Shown here: positions 41,258 to 49,322 of the stretch, piece after piece
How the letters are laid out: every line of letters starts with the position of its first letter
Numbering within the stretch: the stretch's first letter is position 1
Source of the DNA: Pseudomonas vancouverensis
GTDB lineage: Bacteria; Pseudomonadota; Gammaproteobacteria; Pseudomonadales; Pseudomonadaceae
DNA length: 64,000 bases
Direction: 5' to 3'
NCBI RefSeq assembly: GCF_004348895.1
Contig: NZ_RRZK01000030.1
Location: 124,001 to 188,000, forward strand
The notes under the pieces: generated by a model
What the model was told of the DNA's origin: nothing
Databases searched by the model: none
What the model saw: the letters and a program-made list of their open reading frames with translations, nothing else
Made by a program: the position numbers and the translations under genes

Positions 41258-42244
41258 ATGACCAAGTCCTTGCTTTCACGTGTTGTCCATCCACTGGCGA
41301 TCAGCGCCATCGCCGCCACGGTCGCCACCAGCGCCCAGGCTGGCACCCTGTCCATCGGCCATACCACCTGGGTCGGCTACGGCACCCTGTACCTGGCCCA
41401 GGACCTCGGCTACTTCAAGGAAAAGGGCCTGACCGTCGAATTGCCGGTGGTCGAAGAAGCGTCGATGTACATGGCCGCACAGGCCTCGGGTCAATTGTCG
41501 GGTTCGGCATCGACCATCGACGAAGTGCTCAAGTACCGTCCGCAATTCTGCTTCAAGGCGGTGGCCGCGCTGGATGACAGCCACGGTGGCGACGGCGTGC
41601 TGGTCGGCAAGAACGTCAAGAGCCTGCAAGAGCTCAAAGGCCAGGCGGTGGCGGTGAACGAAGGTTCGACCTCGCAGTTCTGGCTCTCGTACCTGCTGAA
41701 AAAGAACGGCATGAAGATGAGCGACATCACCGTGCAGAACATGACGGCCGACGACGCCGCCACTGCCTTCATCGCCGGTCGTGTGCCCGCCGCCGTGACC
41801 TGGGAGCCGCACCTGTCGATGGTCCGCGACAAGAACCAGGGCAAGGTGCTGATCGACAGCAGCAGCACCCCGGGCGTGATCGTCGACGTGGTGGCGCTCA
41901 ACTGCTCGGTCATCGAGAAGCAGCCGGAAGACGTCAAGGCGCTGGTCGCCGGCTTGTACAAGGCGGTGCAGTACACCAAGGATCATCCGGCCGAGGCCTA
42001 CAAGATCATGGCCAAGGGCGTCGGTGGTTATCTTTCCGATCCGAAGGAGCTGGAAGCGGCGGCCCAGGGCGTGCGTTTCTACGATCAGGCGATGAGCGAA
42101 AAACTGTTGGGCGCACCGGGCAAGCCGGGTGACAGCGAACCGTTGATCAAACTGGCCAACGAGACCGCCAGCGAGCTGCAAGGCAAACCCTACAACGTCA
42201 GCAATGACGACCTGGTCGATAACCGCTTCGTAACCCCGCTCTAG
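41258..42244 (+). CDS. NitT/TauT-type ABC transporter substrate-binding protein
   Basis: A 328-residue periplasmic protein with a Sec signal (1-28, ending TSAQA). It has the SsuA/TauA-like fold signature: LSIGHTTWVGYGTLYLAQDLGYFKEKGLTVEL, GSASTIDEVLKYRPQF, LKGQAVAVNEGSTSQFWLSYLL, AFIAGRVPAAVTWEPHL. It could bind a sulfonate, nitrate, or an aromatic or amino compound; no sulfonate oxygenase (TauD, SsuD) is nearby, so the substrate is open. The ATG at 41258 has GGGAG upstream. First gene of a three-gene importer. Confidence 0.92.
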   Translation: MTKSLLSRVVHPLAISAIAATVATSAQAGTLSIGHTTWVGYGTLYLAQDLGYFKEKGLTVELPVVEEASMYMAAQASGQLSGSASTIDEVLKYRPQFCFKAVAALDDSHGGDGVLVGKNVKSLQELKGQAVAVNEGSTSQFWLSYLLKKNGMKMSDITVQNMTADDAATAFIAGRVPAAVTWEPHLSMVRDKNQGKVLIDSSSTPGVIVDVVALNCSVIEKQPEDVKALVAGLYKAVQYTKDHPAEAYKIMAKGVGGYLSDPKELEAAAQGVRFYDQAMSEKLLGAPGKPGDSEPLIKLANETASELQGKPYNVSNDDLVDNRFVTPL

Positions 42245-42252
42245 GAGGCTGC

Positions 42253-43056
42253 ATGTTCAAGCGCAATTCATGGCTGAGCCGCTGCGTCACGCCCAAGACC
42301 GGCTTGCCGGTTCCGGTGATCTGGAGCGCGAGCGGCCTGGCCTGGGTGCTGCTGGTCGGCCTGTGGGCCGGCTTGTCTTACGGTGGCGTGGTGCCGGGCA
42401 TGTTCTTGCCGACGCCAGGCGCGGTGGTCGAAGCCGCCGTGCGCCTGAGTCGTGACGGCACCCTGGGCCAGCATGTGTGGGCCAGCGTCGAAGTGGTCAT
42501 GGTCGGTTTCATTGTCTCGTCGCTGGTGGCCGTGCCGCTGGGCCTGCTAATGGGCAGCTTCCGTATCGTCCAGGCGTTCCTCGAGCCGATGGTCAACTTC
42601 ATCCGCTACCTGCCGGTGACCTCGTTCGTGCCGCTGTTCATCCTGTGGATCGGCATCGGTCTGGAACAGCGGGTTTCGGTGATCATCTTCGGCGTGTTCT
42701 TCCAGCAACTGGTGATGATCGCGGACGTGTCCAAGGGCATCTCAAAGGACCTGATCAACGCGTCCTACACCCTGGGATCGAACCGTCGCGATGCCGTGCT
42801 GCACGTGATCGCCCCGGCCTCCCTGCCGGGTGTGCTCGACACCCTGCGCGTGACCATGGGCTGGGCCTGGACCTATCTGGTCGTGGCTGAACTGGTTGCC
42901 GCGTCCAGTGGCCTGGGTTACCTGAGCCTCAAGGCCATGCGTGGTTTCCAGGTGGATGTGATCTTCCTCGCCATCGCGATCATCGGCCTGCTCGGCCTGG
43001 TCACCGATCAACTGTTCCGTTTCCTTCGTCTGAGGATCACCGCATGGGCTCAGTAA
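42253..43056 (+). CDS. ABC transporter permease (TauC/SsuC family)
   Basis: A 267-residue inner-membrane permease with about six helices and the EAA loop DVSKGISKDLINASYTLGSNRRDAVLHVIAPASLPGVLDTLR. It forms the membrane channel of the importer with the neighbouring binding protein and ATPase. It starts 8 bases after the binding protein, with an AGGAGG-type site, and its 3' end overlaps the ATPase gene by 13 bases. Confidence 0.94.
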   Translation: MFKRNSWLSRCVTPKTGLPVPVIWSASGLAWVLLVGLWAGLSYGGVVPGMFLPTPGAVVEAAVRLSRDGTLGQHVWASVEVVMVGFIVSSLVAVPLGLLMGSFRIVQAFLEPMVNFIRYLPVTSFVPLFILWIGIGLEQRVSVIIFGVFFQQLVMIADVSKGISKDLINASYTLGSNRRDAVLHVIAPASLPGVLDTLRVTMGWAWTYLVVAELVAASSGLGYLSLKAMRGFQVDVIFLAIAIIGLLGLVTDQLFRFLRLRITAWAQ

Positions 43057-43877
43057 GCGCCGCCAGTCATCGTTTTGCCGCCCCGCAGGCGGCCCCGGTG
43101 AACGCGCCACGGTTGCAGGTCGACAAGGTCAGCCTGCGTTACAAGAAGCCTGACGGCGGTACCTTCACCGCGCTGGAGCAGGTGTCATTCGAAGTGCCGG
43201 ATCAGCAGTTCGCCGTGCTGGTCGGGCCTTCGGGCTGCGGCAAGTCGAGCCTGCTGTACCTCACCGCGGGGCTGGCCGAGCCGACCTCGGGCGAGATCTA
43301 TGTCGGCGGCCAGCAAGTGGAGGGCCCGGGGGCAGATCGTGGCATGGTGTTCCAGAGCTATACGCTGTTCCCGTGGCTGACCGTGCGCCAGAACGTCGAG
43401 TTCGGTCTCAAGCGTCGCGGCATGCCGGCGGCGCAACGCAAGGACATCGTCGACTACTACGTCAACGAAGTGGGCTTGAGCGGTTTTGCCGACAATTACG
43501 CCAAGCAGTTGTCCGGCGGCATGATGCAGCGCGTGGCCATTGCCCGGGCGCTGGCCAACGATCCGCAGATCCTGCTGATGGACGAGCCGTTCGGTGCCCT
43601 CGACAGCCAGACACGCCTGCAAATGCAACAGCTGTTGTTGCGGGTGTGGGGCAACAGCAAGAAGACCGTATTGTTCGTCACCCACGACATCGACGAGGCG
43701 ATCCTGCTCGGCGACCGGGTGTACGTGATGGGCGCAAGGCCGGGGCGGATCAAGCAGATCCTCGACGTGCCGATCGAACGCCCGCGCAGCCTCGACATGG
43801 TCATGGAGCGTTCATTCATCGAGATGAAGCGCGAGATCTTCGGGCTGCTGCATGATGATCTGGAAGAGGTGCACTGA
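43044..43877 (+). CDS. ABC transporter ATP-binding protein (TauB/SsuB family)
   Basis: A 277-residue ATPase: Walker A GPSGCGKSS, Q-loop VFQSYTLFPWLT, signature LSGGMMQRVAIARAL, Walker B ILLMDEPFGALD, switch His in LFVTHDIDEAI. It powers the importer. The ATG lies inside the permease gene, overlapping by 13 bases. Confidence 0.95.
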   Translation: MGSVSAASHRFAAPQAAPVNAPRLQVDKVSLRYKKPDGGTFTALEQVSFEVPDQQFAVLVGPSGCGKSSLLYLTAGLAEPTSGEIYVGGQQVEGPGADRGMVFQSYTLFPWLTVRQNVEFGLKRRGMPAAQRKDIVDYYVNEVGLSGFADNYAKQLSGGMMQRVAIARALANDPQILLMDEPFGALDSQTRLQMQQLLLRVWGNSKKTVLFVTHDIDEAILLGDRVYVMGARPGRIKQILDVPIERPRSLDMVMERSFIEMKREIFGLLHDDLEEVH

Positions 43878-43897
43878 GGCAGGTTTTGCACAACCCC

Positions 43898-43986
43898 TGT
43901 GGGAGCGAGCTTGCTCGCGATGGCGGAGTGTCAGTCAATATTGATCTGTCTGACCTACCGCTATCGCGAGCAAGCTCGCTCCCACA
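43898..43986. repeat. REP pair (BIME)
   Basis: TGTGGGAGCGAGCTTGCTCG and its inverse CGAGCAAGCTCGCTCCCACA with CGATGGCGG/CCGCTATCG extensions around a ~30-base centre; it follows the ABC operon and sits between convergent genes. Confidence 0.9.
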
Positions 43987-44013
43987 AGTATTGTGTCTGG
44001 CTGGAATGAGAGG

Positions 44014-45093
44014 TCAGGGAGACGCCGGCAACAGAAACCGCGCAATCACCGGCAGGTGATCGGAAATACGCAACGTATCGTCCTGCCTGACCATCGCTTC
44101 GACTCGTTTGATTTTCGGGCTGTAGAACAGATAGTCCACGGTGCGGTCCGGGCCGTTGAGACCGGGGTCGTTCGGGTAATGGGTCAGCCAGCGATCACGG
44201 TCGACGCCACTGGCCTCGTTGTTGGTCGGGATCATCGGGTACTTGTCCCACAACACATGCAGCGCACTGTCAGCCGTGTAAGGCGTGCGTTGTTCGACCG
44301 GCAGGCGCCGGTATTGGCCCAGCGGCAGCAGATTGAAATCGCCACCGATCAGCCAGGGCGTGCCACGGCTTTCGAATTTATCGAGGGTCTTGCCGATGGC
44401 CGTCACCTGATCTTGCAAGGCGTTGTCCGGCTGCGTGGCGCGGTCCAGGTGGGTGTTGAGCACCGCCAGCTGCCCGCCGTCACTTAGCGGCAAATAACTC
44501 ACCAGCAAGGCATCCCGGGGTTTGAACTGACGGCTGACGATATTGGCGGGAGCGAGGGGCAGTTGCAGCCGTTCGGCGTGCTCGATCTCGTAGCGACTGA
44601 GGGTCGCCAGTTGCCGTCCGACACTGCCGAAGATATGCAGATCCGGCACGAAATCAGCTTTCCAGTCGTAGGCGCTGGTGCTGCACGGGTAGAGGTCCGA
44701 GACACGCTCCTGCAACAGCTTGAGCTGGTGCTGGTAGTCGCTGGCCTTGGCGCCATCGTCGAGCTCCTGCAACAACACGATGTCCGGTTGTTCGTCGCGA
44801 ATCACCCGTGCCACTTCGTCGAGGCTGAAGGCCATGTCCGCAGGGGTGGGGGATTCGTCGGTGCCTTCGGCCAGGTCATTCCAGAACACGTAGCGCTTGC
44901 CGGCCAGGTACTGGACGTTCCAGGTCATGACCTTCAGCGCCTGCCCGGGAACCAGCGTCGGCACCTTGCCGTTGCAACTGACGGGAAGCACTTCCCTGGC
45001 ATCGGGACGCCAGGTCAGGCTGTAGATCATCAGGCTGATCAGGCCGGCTGTCAGTAGCAGGCCCAGCAGGGTGTAGCGCAGGAGTCGGGTCAT
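44014..45093 (-). CDS. Endonuclease/exonuclease/phosphatase family protein
   Basis: A 359-residue protein with one N-terminal membrane helix or signal anchor (RYTLLGLLLTAGLISLMIYSL). The EEP hydrolase motifs are VMTWNVQYL, IVLLQELDDGA (metal-binding Glu), NTHLDR, GGDFNLLP, and the C-terminal RISDHLPVIA with the catalytic Asp-His. It is probably periplasmic and acts on phosphodiesters; the substrate is unknown. The ATG at 45093 is chosen over a longer upstream frame. Confidence 0.9.
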   Translation of the reverse strand: MTRLLRYTLLGLLLTAGLISLMIYSLTWRPDAREVLPVSCNGKVPTLVPGQALKVMTWNVQYLAGKRYVFWNDLAEGTDESPTPADMAFSLDEVARVIRDEQPDIVLLQELDDGAKASDYQHQLKLLQERVSDLYPCSTSAYDWKADFVPDLHIFGSVGRQLATLSRYEIEHAERLQLPLAPANIVSRQFKPRDALLVSYLPLSDGGQLAVLNTHLDRATQPDNALQDQVTAIGKTLDKFESRGTPWLIGGDFNLLPLGQYRRLPVEQRTPYTADSALHVLWDKYPMIPTNNEASGVDRDRWLTHYPNDPGLNGPDRTVDYLFYSPKIKRVEAMVRQDDTLRISDHLPVIARFLLPASP

Positions 45094-45168
45094 GGCTCGG
45101 CTTATAAGCGTTACAAAAGTGTTGCCGAGCATACCCGAGAGCCGTGACCGCGCCAAAGTGCCTGGCGG

Positions 45169-45843
45169 TCAGCGCAGTCTGTCGTTTTCCTCAGGCACCG
45201 GGCTGATCAGCATGAACAAGCGGAACAGCACCACACTGGTAAACAGCTGCAGGAAGCTGTGGGCGCTGTCGATCAATAACGAGATCACCGGGTTCTCCGG
45301 TTCCGGGTACACCGCCAGCGTGGCGCCCTTGAGCAGCCACAGCGGGCCCATCACGCACAGGATGCACACGAGGATGCGCAGGAAGTGGCCTTTAGTCAGA
45401 CTCAGGCTGGCCTTCATGGCCGCCAGCGGTGCCATGCCGCGCAGCACCAGCAGGTACTCGCTGAATGCCAGGGTCACCATCAGGTAGATGCCCGGCAGGA
45501 AGTACAGCGACAGGCCCAACAGAATCATCACCGTGTTGAGCGCGGTCAGCAGGGCGAAGCGCGGCCACAGGCTCGCGGCCATCGCCAGCATTTCGCGGTT
45601 GCGCGGCGACTCACCGCGGCTACGGGCGTCGAGAAACAGGATCAGCGCGGCGGTGTACAGCGGGTACACCAGCAGGCCGACGATCACACTGATGCCGGGG
45701 AAGCTGTCCGGCTCGGTGGAATGGTCGACCACTTGTTGCAGCAGCGCCTCGAGGATCACCAGCGGCAGGCACAGCTGCACGATCTGGCCTAGATTGCGCT
45801 TGAAGAAATACAGGGAGTCACGCAGTACATCTAACGGATTCAT
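45169..45843 (-). CDS. YciC/UPF0259-like inner-membrane protein
   Basis: A 224-residue protein with about five or six membrane helices. MNPLDVLRDSLYFFKRNLGQIVQLCLPLVILEALLQQ at the start and FLDARSRGESPRNREML in the middle resemble YciC-type proteins; no enzymatic motif is seen. The upstream in-frame ORF extension (30 codons) is rejected because MNPLDVLRDS is the natural start. It is divergent from the DUF2076 gene. Confidence 0.82.
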   Translation of the reverse strand: MNPLDVLRDSLYFFKRNLGQIVQLCLPLVILEALLQQVVDHSTEPDSFPGISVIVGLLVYPLYTAALILFLDARSRGESPRNREMLAMAASLWPRFALLTALNTVMILLGLSLYFLPGIYLMVTLAFSEYLLVLRGMAPLAAMKASLSLTKGHFLRILVCILCVMGPLWLLKGATLAVYPEPENPVISLLIDSAHSFLQLFTSVVLFRLFMLISPVPEENDRLR

Positions 45844-46022
45844 TGGTCGGTATCGCAGGTCATAAGCAGTGACACACTGTAACCGATGATGTGCCGGCCT
45901 GAGCAAACGTAAACGTTCGGTAAAGGCCATTGAAACATCTTGTTTCAGCCTCCATTAAGGTCGGGCACCTTATCCTCACGGGAGATGGGCAACGATTTTC
46001 CCCGGCAATCTACGAGGTCGCC

Positions 46023-46811
46023 ATGAACAGCGAAGAACAAACCCTGATCGATGGACTGTTTTCCCGGCTGCAACAGGCCGAAACGAACGCAGCCCCGCGT
46101 GATGCCCTGGCCGAGGCGCGGATCAAGGAGCACCTGACGCGCCAACCTGCGGCCGGTTATTTCATGACCCAGGCGATTCTGGTGCAAGAGGCGGCGATCA
46201 AGAGCCTCGACGAACAGAACAAGCAACTGACCCAGCAGATCCAGCAACTCCAGGTCGAGCTGCAACAGGCACGGTCGCAAGCGGCTGCCCCGGCGCCGAG
46301 CAGCGGTGGGTTTCTGTCCAGCATCTTCGGCGGCAGCGCCCGTGAGCCTCAACCGGCACCGACCCAGAGTGCACCGCCCTCCAGCGGCGGCTGGCGCGAA
46401 CCGGGCCGTTCGTCGTTCGGTGCACCACCGCCGCAGAATTATCCACAGCAGAACTTCGGCGCTGCACCGCCCAACTATCCACAGCAAGGTTATGCACAAC
46501 CGGCCCCGGCAGCTGCCGGCAGCAGCTTCCTCGGCGGCGCACTGAAAACCGCGGCGGGCGTCGCGGGTGGCGTGATGCTGGCACAAGGCATCAGCAGTCT
46601 GTTCCATCACAATCAGCAGCCGGAAGAAATCGTCGAAGTGATCAAGGAGCAGCCGGCTCAGGTCAACGATCAGGGCAACAACAACTGGGGCGATGACCAG
46701 CGCATGGCCGGCAACGATTCCTACGGCAACGATCAGGGCGGCTTCAGCAACGCCGACTACAATGATGACGATTCATCGTTCTTTGGCGGCGACGACGACT
46801 CCTTCGTCTGA
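46023..46811 (+). CDS. DUF2076 family protein
   Basis: A 262-residue protein. N-terminal helical DUF2076 region (MNSEEQTLIDGLFSRLQQAE..GYFMTQAILVQEAAIKSLDEQNKQL) followed by a coiled coil rich in Gln, a Pro/Gln/Asn-rich segment with repeated NYPQQ, a Gly-rich hydrophobic stretch (FLGGALKTAAGVAGGVMLAQGISSLF) and an acidic Asp-rich tail ending DDDDSFV-like. The function is unknown. The repeated NYPQQ codons generate three DnaA-box-like 9-mers (46439-46498). Confidence 0.85.
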   Translation: MNSEEQTLIDGLFSRLQQAETNAAPRDALAEARIKEHLTRQPAAGYFMTQAILVQEAAIKSLDEQNKQLTQQIQQLQVELQQARSQAAAPAPSSGGFLSSIFGGSAREPQPAPTQSAPPSSGGWREPGRSSFGAPPPQNYPQQNFGAAPPNYPQQGYAQPAPAAAGSSFLGGALKTAAGVAGGVMLAQGISSLFHHNQQPEEIVEVIKEQPAQVNDQGNNNWGDDQRMAGNDSYGNDQGGFSNADYNDDDSSFFGGDDDSFV

Positions 46812-46824
46812 CCCACCATTCGTC

Positions 46825-46846
46825 CGGAGCGCAGCTGCGCTCCGGG
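46825..46846. terminator. Perfect 22-base palindrome after the DUF2076 gene
   Basis: CCGGAGCGCAG joined to CTGCGCTCCGG with no loop, 13 bases after the stop. In RNA the loop would form from the central bases. It is followed by GTCGATTATT, so termination may be weak. Confidence 0.6.
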
Positions 46847-46939
46847 TCGATTATTCGCGGAACAATCCTTGAGGCTGGCATACTGGGCAACTTTTCAGGC
46901 CCGGTGCCTGATCCCGCGTGCGCGCCAAGAGGATTCCCG

Positions 46940-47419
46940 GTGAAAAAAATCGCCGTGTTCGCCGACGTCCAAAACCTCTATTACACCGTGCGTCAGGCCT
47001 ATGGTTGCCACTTCAACTATGCCGCGCTGTGGGCTGACATCAGCAAACAGGGCGAGATTGTCGAAGCCTATGCCTACGCCATCGATCGCGGAGACAGCAA
47101 GCAGCAGCAGTTCCAGCAGATCCTGCGCAACCTCGGCTTCACCGTGAAGCTCAAGCCCTACATCCAGCGCAGCGACGGCTCGGCCAAGGGCGACTGGGAC
47201 GTGGGCATCACCCTCGATATCATGGACGCCGCCGACCATGTCGATGAAGTCGTCCTGGCTTCCGGCGACGGTGATTTCGACATGCTGCTCGAACGCATCA
47301 TCAGCAAGCACGGCGTGCAGGCGGTGGCTTACGGCGTACCGGGCCTGACCGCCAATTCGCTGATCCGCGCCGCCAGTCGTTATGTGCCGATCGAAGGCGC
47401 GTTGCTGCTCAAGAATTGA
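46940..47419 (+). CDS. NYN-domain (LabA/DUF88-like) putative ribonuclease
   Basis: A 159-residue NYN/PIN-fold protein. Conserved acidic residues occur in IAVFADVQNLYYT, DWDVGITLDIMDAA and VVLASGDGDFDMLLE, the metal site expected for RNase activity. The start is GTG at 46940 with AGAGGA upstream; the earlier in-frame start has no ribosome-binding site. It is followed after 22 bases by a DEDDh exonuclease gene, suggesting linked nucleic-acid processing. Confidence 0.88.
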   Translation: MKKIAVFADVQNLYYTVRQAYGCHFNYAALWADISKQGEIVEAYAYAIDRGDSKQQQFQQILRNLGFTVKLKPYIQRSDGSAKGDWDVGITLDIMDAADHVDEVVLASGDGDFDMLLERIISKHGVQAVAYGVPGLTANSLIRAASRYVPIEGALLLKN

Positions 47420-47441
47420 TCTTTACGGAGTTGAAACAGGT

Positions 47442-48053
47442 TTGGAACGCATCGCAGTCATCGACTTTGAAACCACCGGGATCTCCCCGAGCAGCAGTTG
47501 CCGGGCCACGGAAATTGCCGTAGTGATCCTTGAGCAGGGGCGCATCGTCGAGCGTTACCAGAGCCTGATGAACGCCGGGGTTCGTGTGCCGGCCTTCATC
47601 GAACAATTGACTGGCATCAGCAATGCCATGCTGCGCACTGCGCCCTCGGCCGAGCAGGTGATGAACGAGGTCAACGAGTTTGTCGGCACCACACCCTTGC
47701 TGGCGCACAACGCCGCGTTCGACCAGAAGTTCTGGGACTTTGAACTGGGGCGCATCAAACGCACGCGCCTTCAGAATTTTGCCTGTTCGCTGCTGCTGGC
47801 CCGGCGCCTGATGCCGGCGGCGCCGAACCATAAACTCGGTACGCTGACCACCTTCGCCAACCTGCCGAACACCGGCAAGGCTCACCGGGCCATGGCCGAC
47901 GCCGAGATGGCGGCCAACCTGACCTCGCACCTGGCCGAAGAGTTGCGCCAGAAGCACGGCTTGCGCGAGCTATCCCATGACTTGCTGTGCAAGCTGCAGA
48001 AAGTCCCGGCGGCGAAAGTCGGTGAACACCTCAAGCGCTATCGCGGCTTCTGA
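47442..48053 (+). CDS. 3'-5' exonuclease (DEDDh/DnaQ-like)
   Basis: A 203-residue exonuclease. ExoI VIDFETTGISPSS, ExoII LLAHNAAFDQKFWDFEL and ExoIII AHRAMADAEMAANL supply the DEDDh residues. There is no polymerase domain, so this is a stand-alone proofreading or RNA/DNA trimming nuclease. No ATG is available; TTG at 47442 gives LERIAVIDFETTG, which fits the family start. Upstream codons overlap the NYN gene and are rejected. Confidence 0.87.
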   Translation: MERIAVIDFETTGISPSSSCRATEIAVVILEQGRIVERYQSLMNAGVRVPAFIEQLTGISNAMLRTAPSAEQVMNEVNEFVGTTPLLAHNAAFDQKFWDFELGRIKRTRLQNFACSLLLARRLMPAAPNHKLGTLTTFANLPNTGKAHRAMADAEMAANLTSHLAEELRQKHGLRELSHDLLCKLQKVPAAKVGEHLKRYRGF

Positions 48054-48070
48054 AATTCCGCAAATCCCCC

Positions 48071-48188
48071 CTGTAGGAGCGAGCTCGCTCGCGATGGACC
48101 CAGGAGCGACGCTGGGTATCAGGTCTCCCGCGTTATCGTTGGCGACCATCGTCGGAACGCCGCCCGGAACATGCTCGCTCCTACAGGT
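48071..48188. repeat. REP pair, chimeric type
   Basis: The left element is CTGTAGGAGCGAGCTCGCTC; the right starts CATCGTCGGAACGCCGCCCG and ends GCTCGCTCCTACAGG. It lies before the EamA transporter, not between convergent genes. Confidence 0.85.
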
Positions 48189-48189
48189 T

Positions 48190-48197
48190 GGGGGGGG
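48190..48197 (+). other. G8 tract upstream of the EamA gene
   Basis: Eight guanines directly after the REP pair, about 118 bases before the EamA start. Confidence 0.85.
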
Positions 48198-48314
48198 CGC
48201 ATCTCACCCGACAACTGAAAAGTGTACCGGCGCTATAAACGGATTTTGTAACTTATTTTCCGCCCCGGGCCTTTCTAGAATGCCCATTCAATTGTCTTGC
48301 CTGCGAGCCTCACC

Positions 48315-49256
48315 ATGCCTGGCCTTCGTCGTTTTCCCTTACCGTTGATCGCTGCCTTTTTCGCGCTGTACGTGATCTGGGGCTCGACCTACCTGGTGAT
48401 TCGCATCGGCGTCGAATACTGGCCGCCGTTGCTGCTCGCAGGCATCCGTTTCGTCATTGCCGGGTCGTTGATGTACGGCTTCTTGCGTTGGCGTGGGGCG
48501 CCGGCGCCGACCTGGGCGCAATGGAAGGCCGCCGGGATCATCGGCATCCTCTTGCTGGCCTGCGGCAATGGCGCGGTCAGCGTGGCAGAACACACCGGTG
48601 TGGCTTCGGGGGTTGCGGCCCTGGCCGTGGCGACTGTGCCGCTGTTTACCTTGCTTTGCGGCTATTTCTGGGGTGCGCGCAATACCCGTCTCGAATGGGC
48701 TGGTGTGGCGCTGGGCATGATCGGCATCGTTATGCTCAACCTCGGTTCCAACCTGCAGTCGAGCCCGTTGGGTGCGGCCCTGCTGATCTTTGCAGCAGCC
48801 ACCTGGGCCTTCGGTTCGGTGTGGAGCAAGCATCTGCCGTTGCCCCAGGGCGCCATGGCCAGTGCCGTGGAAATGTTGGTGGGGGGGGTGGTGTTGTTGA
48901 TCGGCAGCGCAGTCAGCGGCGAACACCTGGACAAGGTTCCGCCGATGGAAGGTTGGGTGGCCCTGGCCTACCTGACCGTGTTCGGTTCGATCATCGCCTT
49001 CAACGCCTACATGTACCTGCTCAAGCACGTGCGCCCGGCCGCTGCGACAAGCTATGCCTACGTCAACCCGGCGGTGGCGGTGTTGCTCGGTATCGTGTTT
49101 GTCGGCGAGAGCATTGGTATCGAAGAAGCGCTGGCGATGCTGGTGATCATCAGCGCCGTGGTGTTGATCGGCCTGCCGCAATGGCGGCGCAAGCCGCAAC
49201 TGCCACTGGCGAGCGTCGTGCCGAAGGTCGCGCCGACAGAATCCCGTGTGAATTAG
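48315..49256 (+). CDS. EamA-family (DMT superfamily) transporter
   Basis: A 313-residue inner-membrane protein with ten predicted helices in two EamA repeats: the first ends near residue 140 (TRLEWAGVALGMIGIVMLNLGSNL), the second contains AYLTVFGSIIAFNAYMYLLKHVRPAAATSYAYVNPAVAVLLGIVFVGE. YedA-like proteins export small metabolites. The ATG at 48315 is preferred over one 18 bases upstream. The gene holds a G8 tract at 48881-48888. Confidence 0.92.
   Translation: MPGLRRFPLPLIAAFFALYVIWGSTYLVIRIGVEYWPPLLLAGIRFVIAGSLMYGFLRWRGAPAPTWAQWKAAGIIGILLLACGNGAVSVAEHTGVASGVAALAVATVPLFTLLCGYFWGARNTRLEWAGVALGMIGIVMLNLGSNLQSSPLGAALLIFAAATWAFGSVWSKHLPLPQGAMASAVEMLVGGVVLLIGSAVSGEHLDKVPPMEGWVALAYLTVFGSIIAFNAYMYLLKHVRPAAATSYAYVNPAVAVLLGIVFVGESIGIEEALAMLVIISAVVLIGLPQWRRKPQLPLASVVPKVAPTESRVN
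48881..48888 (+). other. G8 tract inside the EamA gene
   Basis: GTG GGG GGG GTG encodes Val-Gly-Gly-Val in a membrane helix. A one-base slip would truncate the transporter. Confidence 0.85.
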
Positions 49257-49322
49257 GGTAAACTGCGCGGCATTGCACGCTAGATTTGCACAACCCGCGC
49301 TGAATTTTCCTACGGTATTCCC

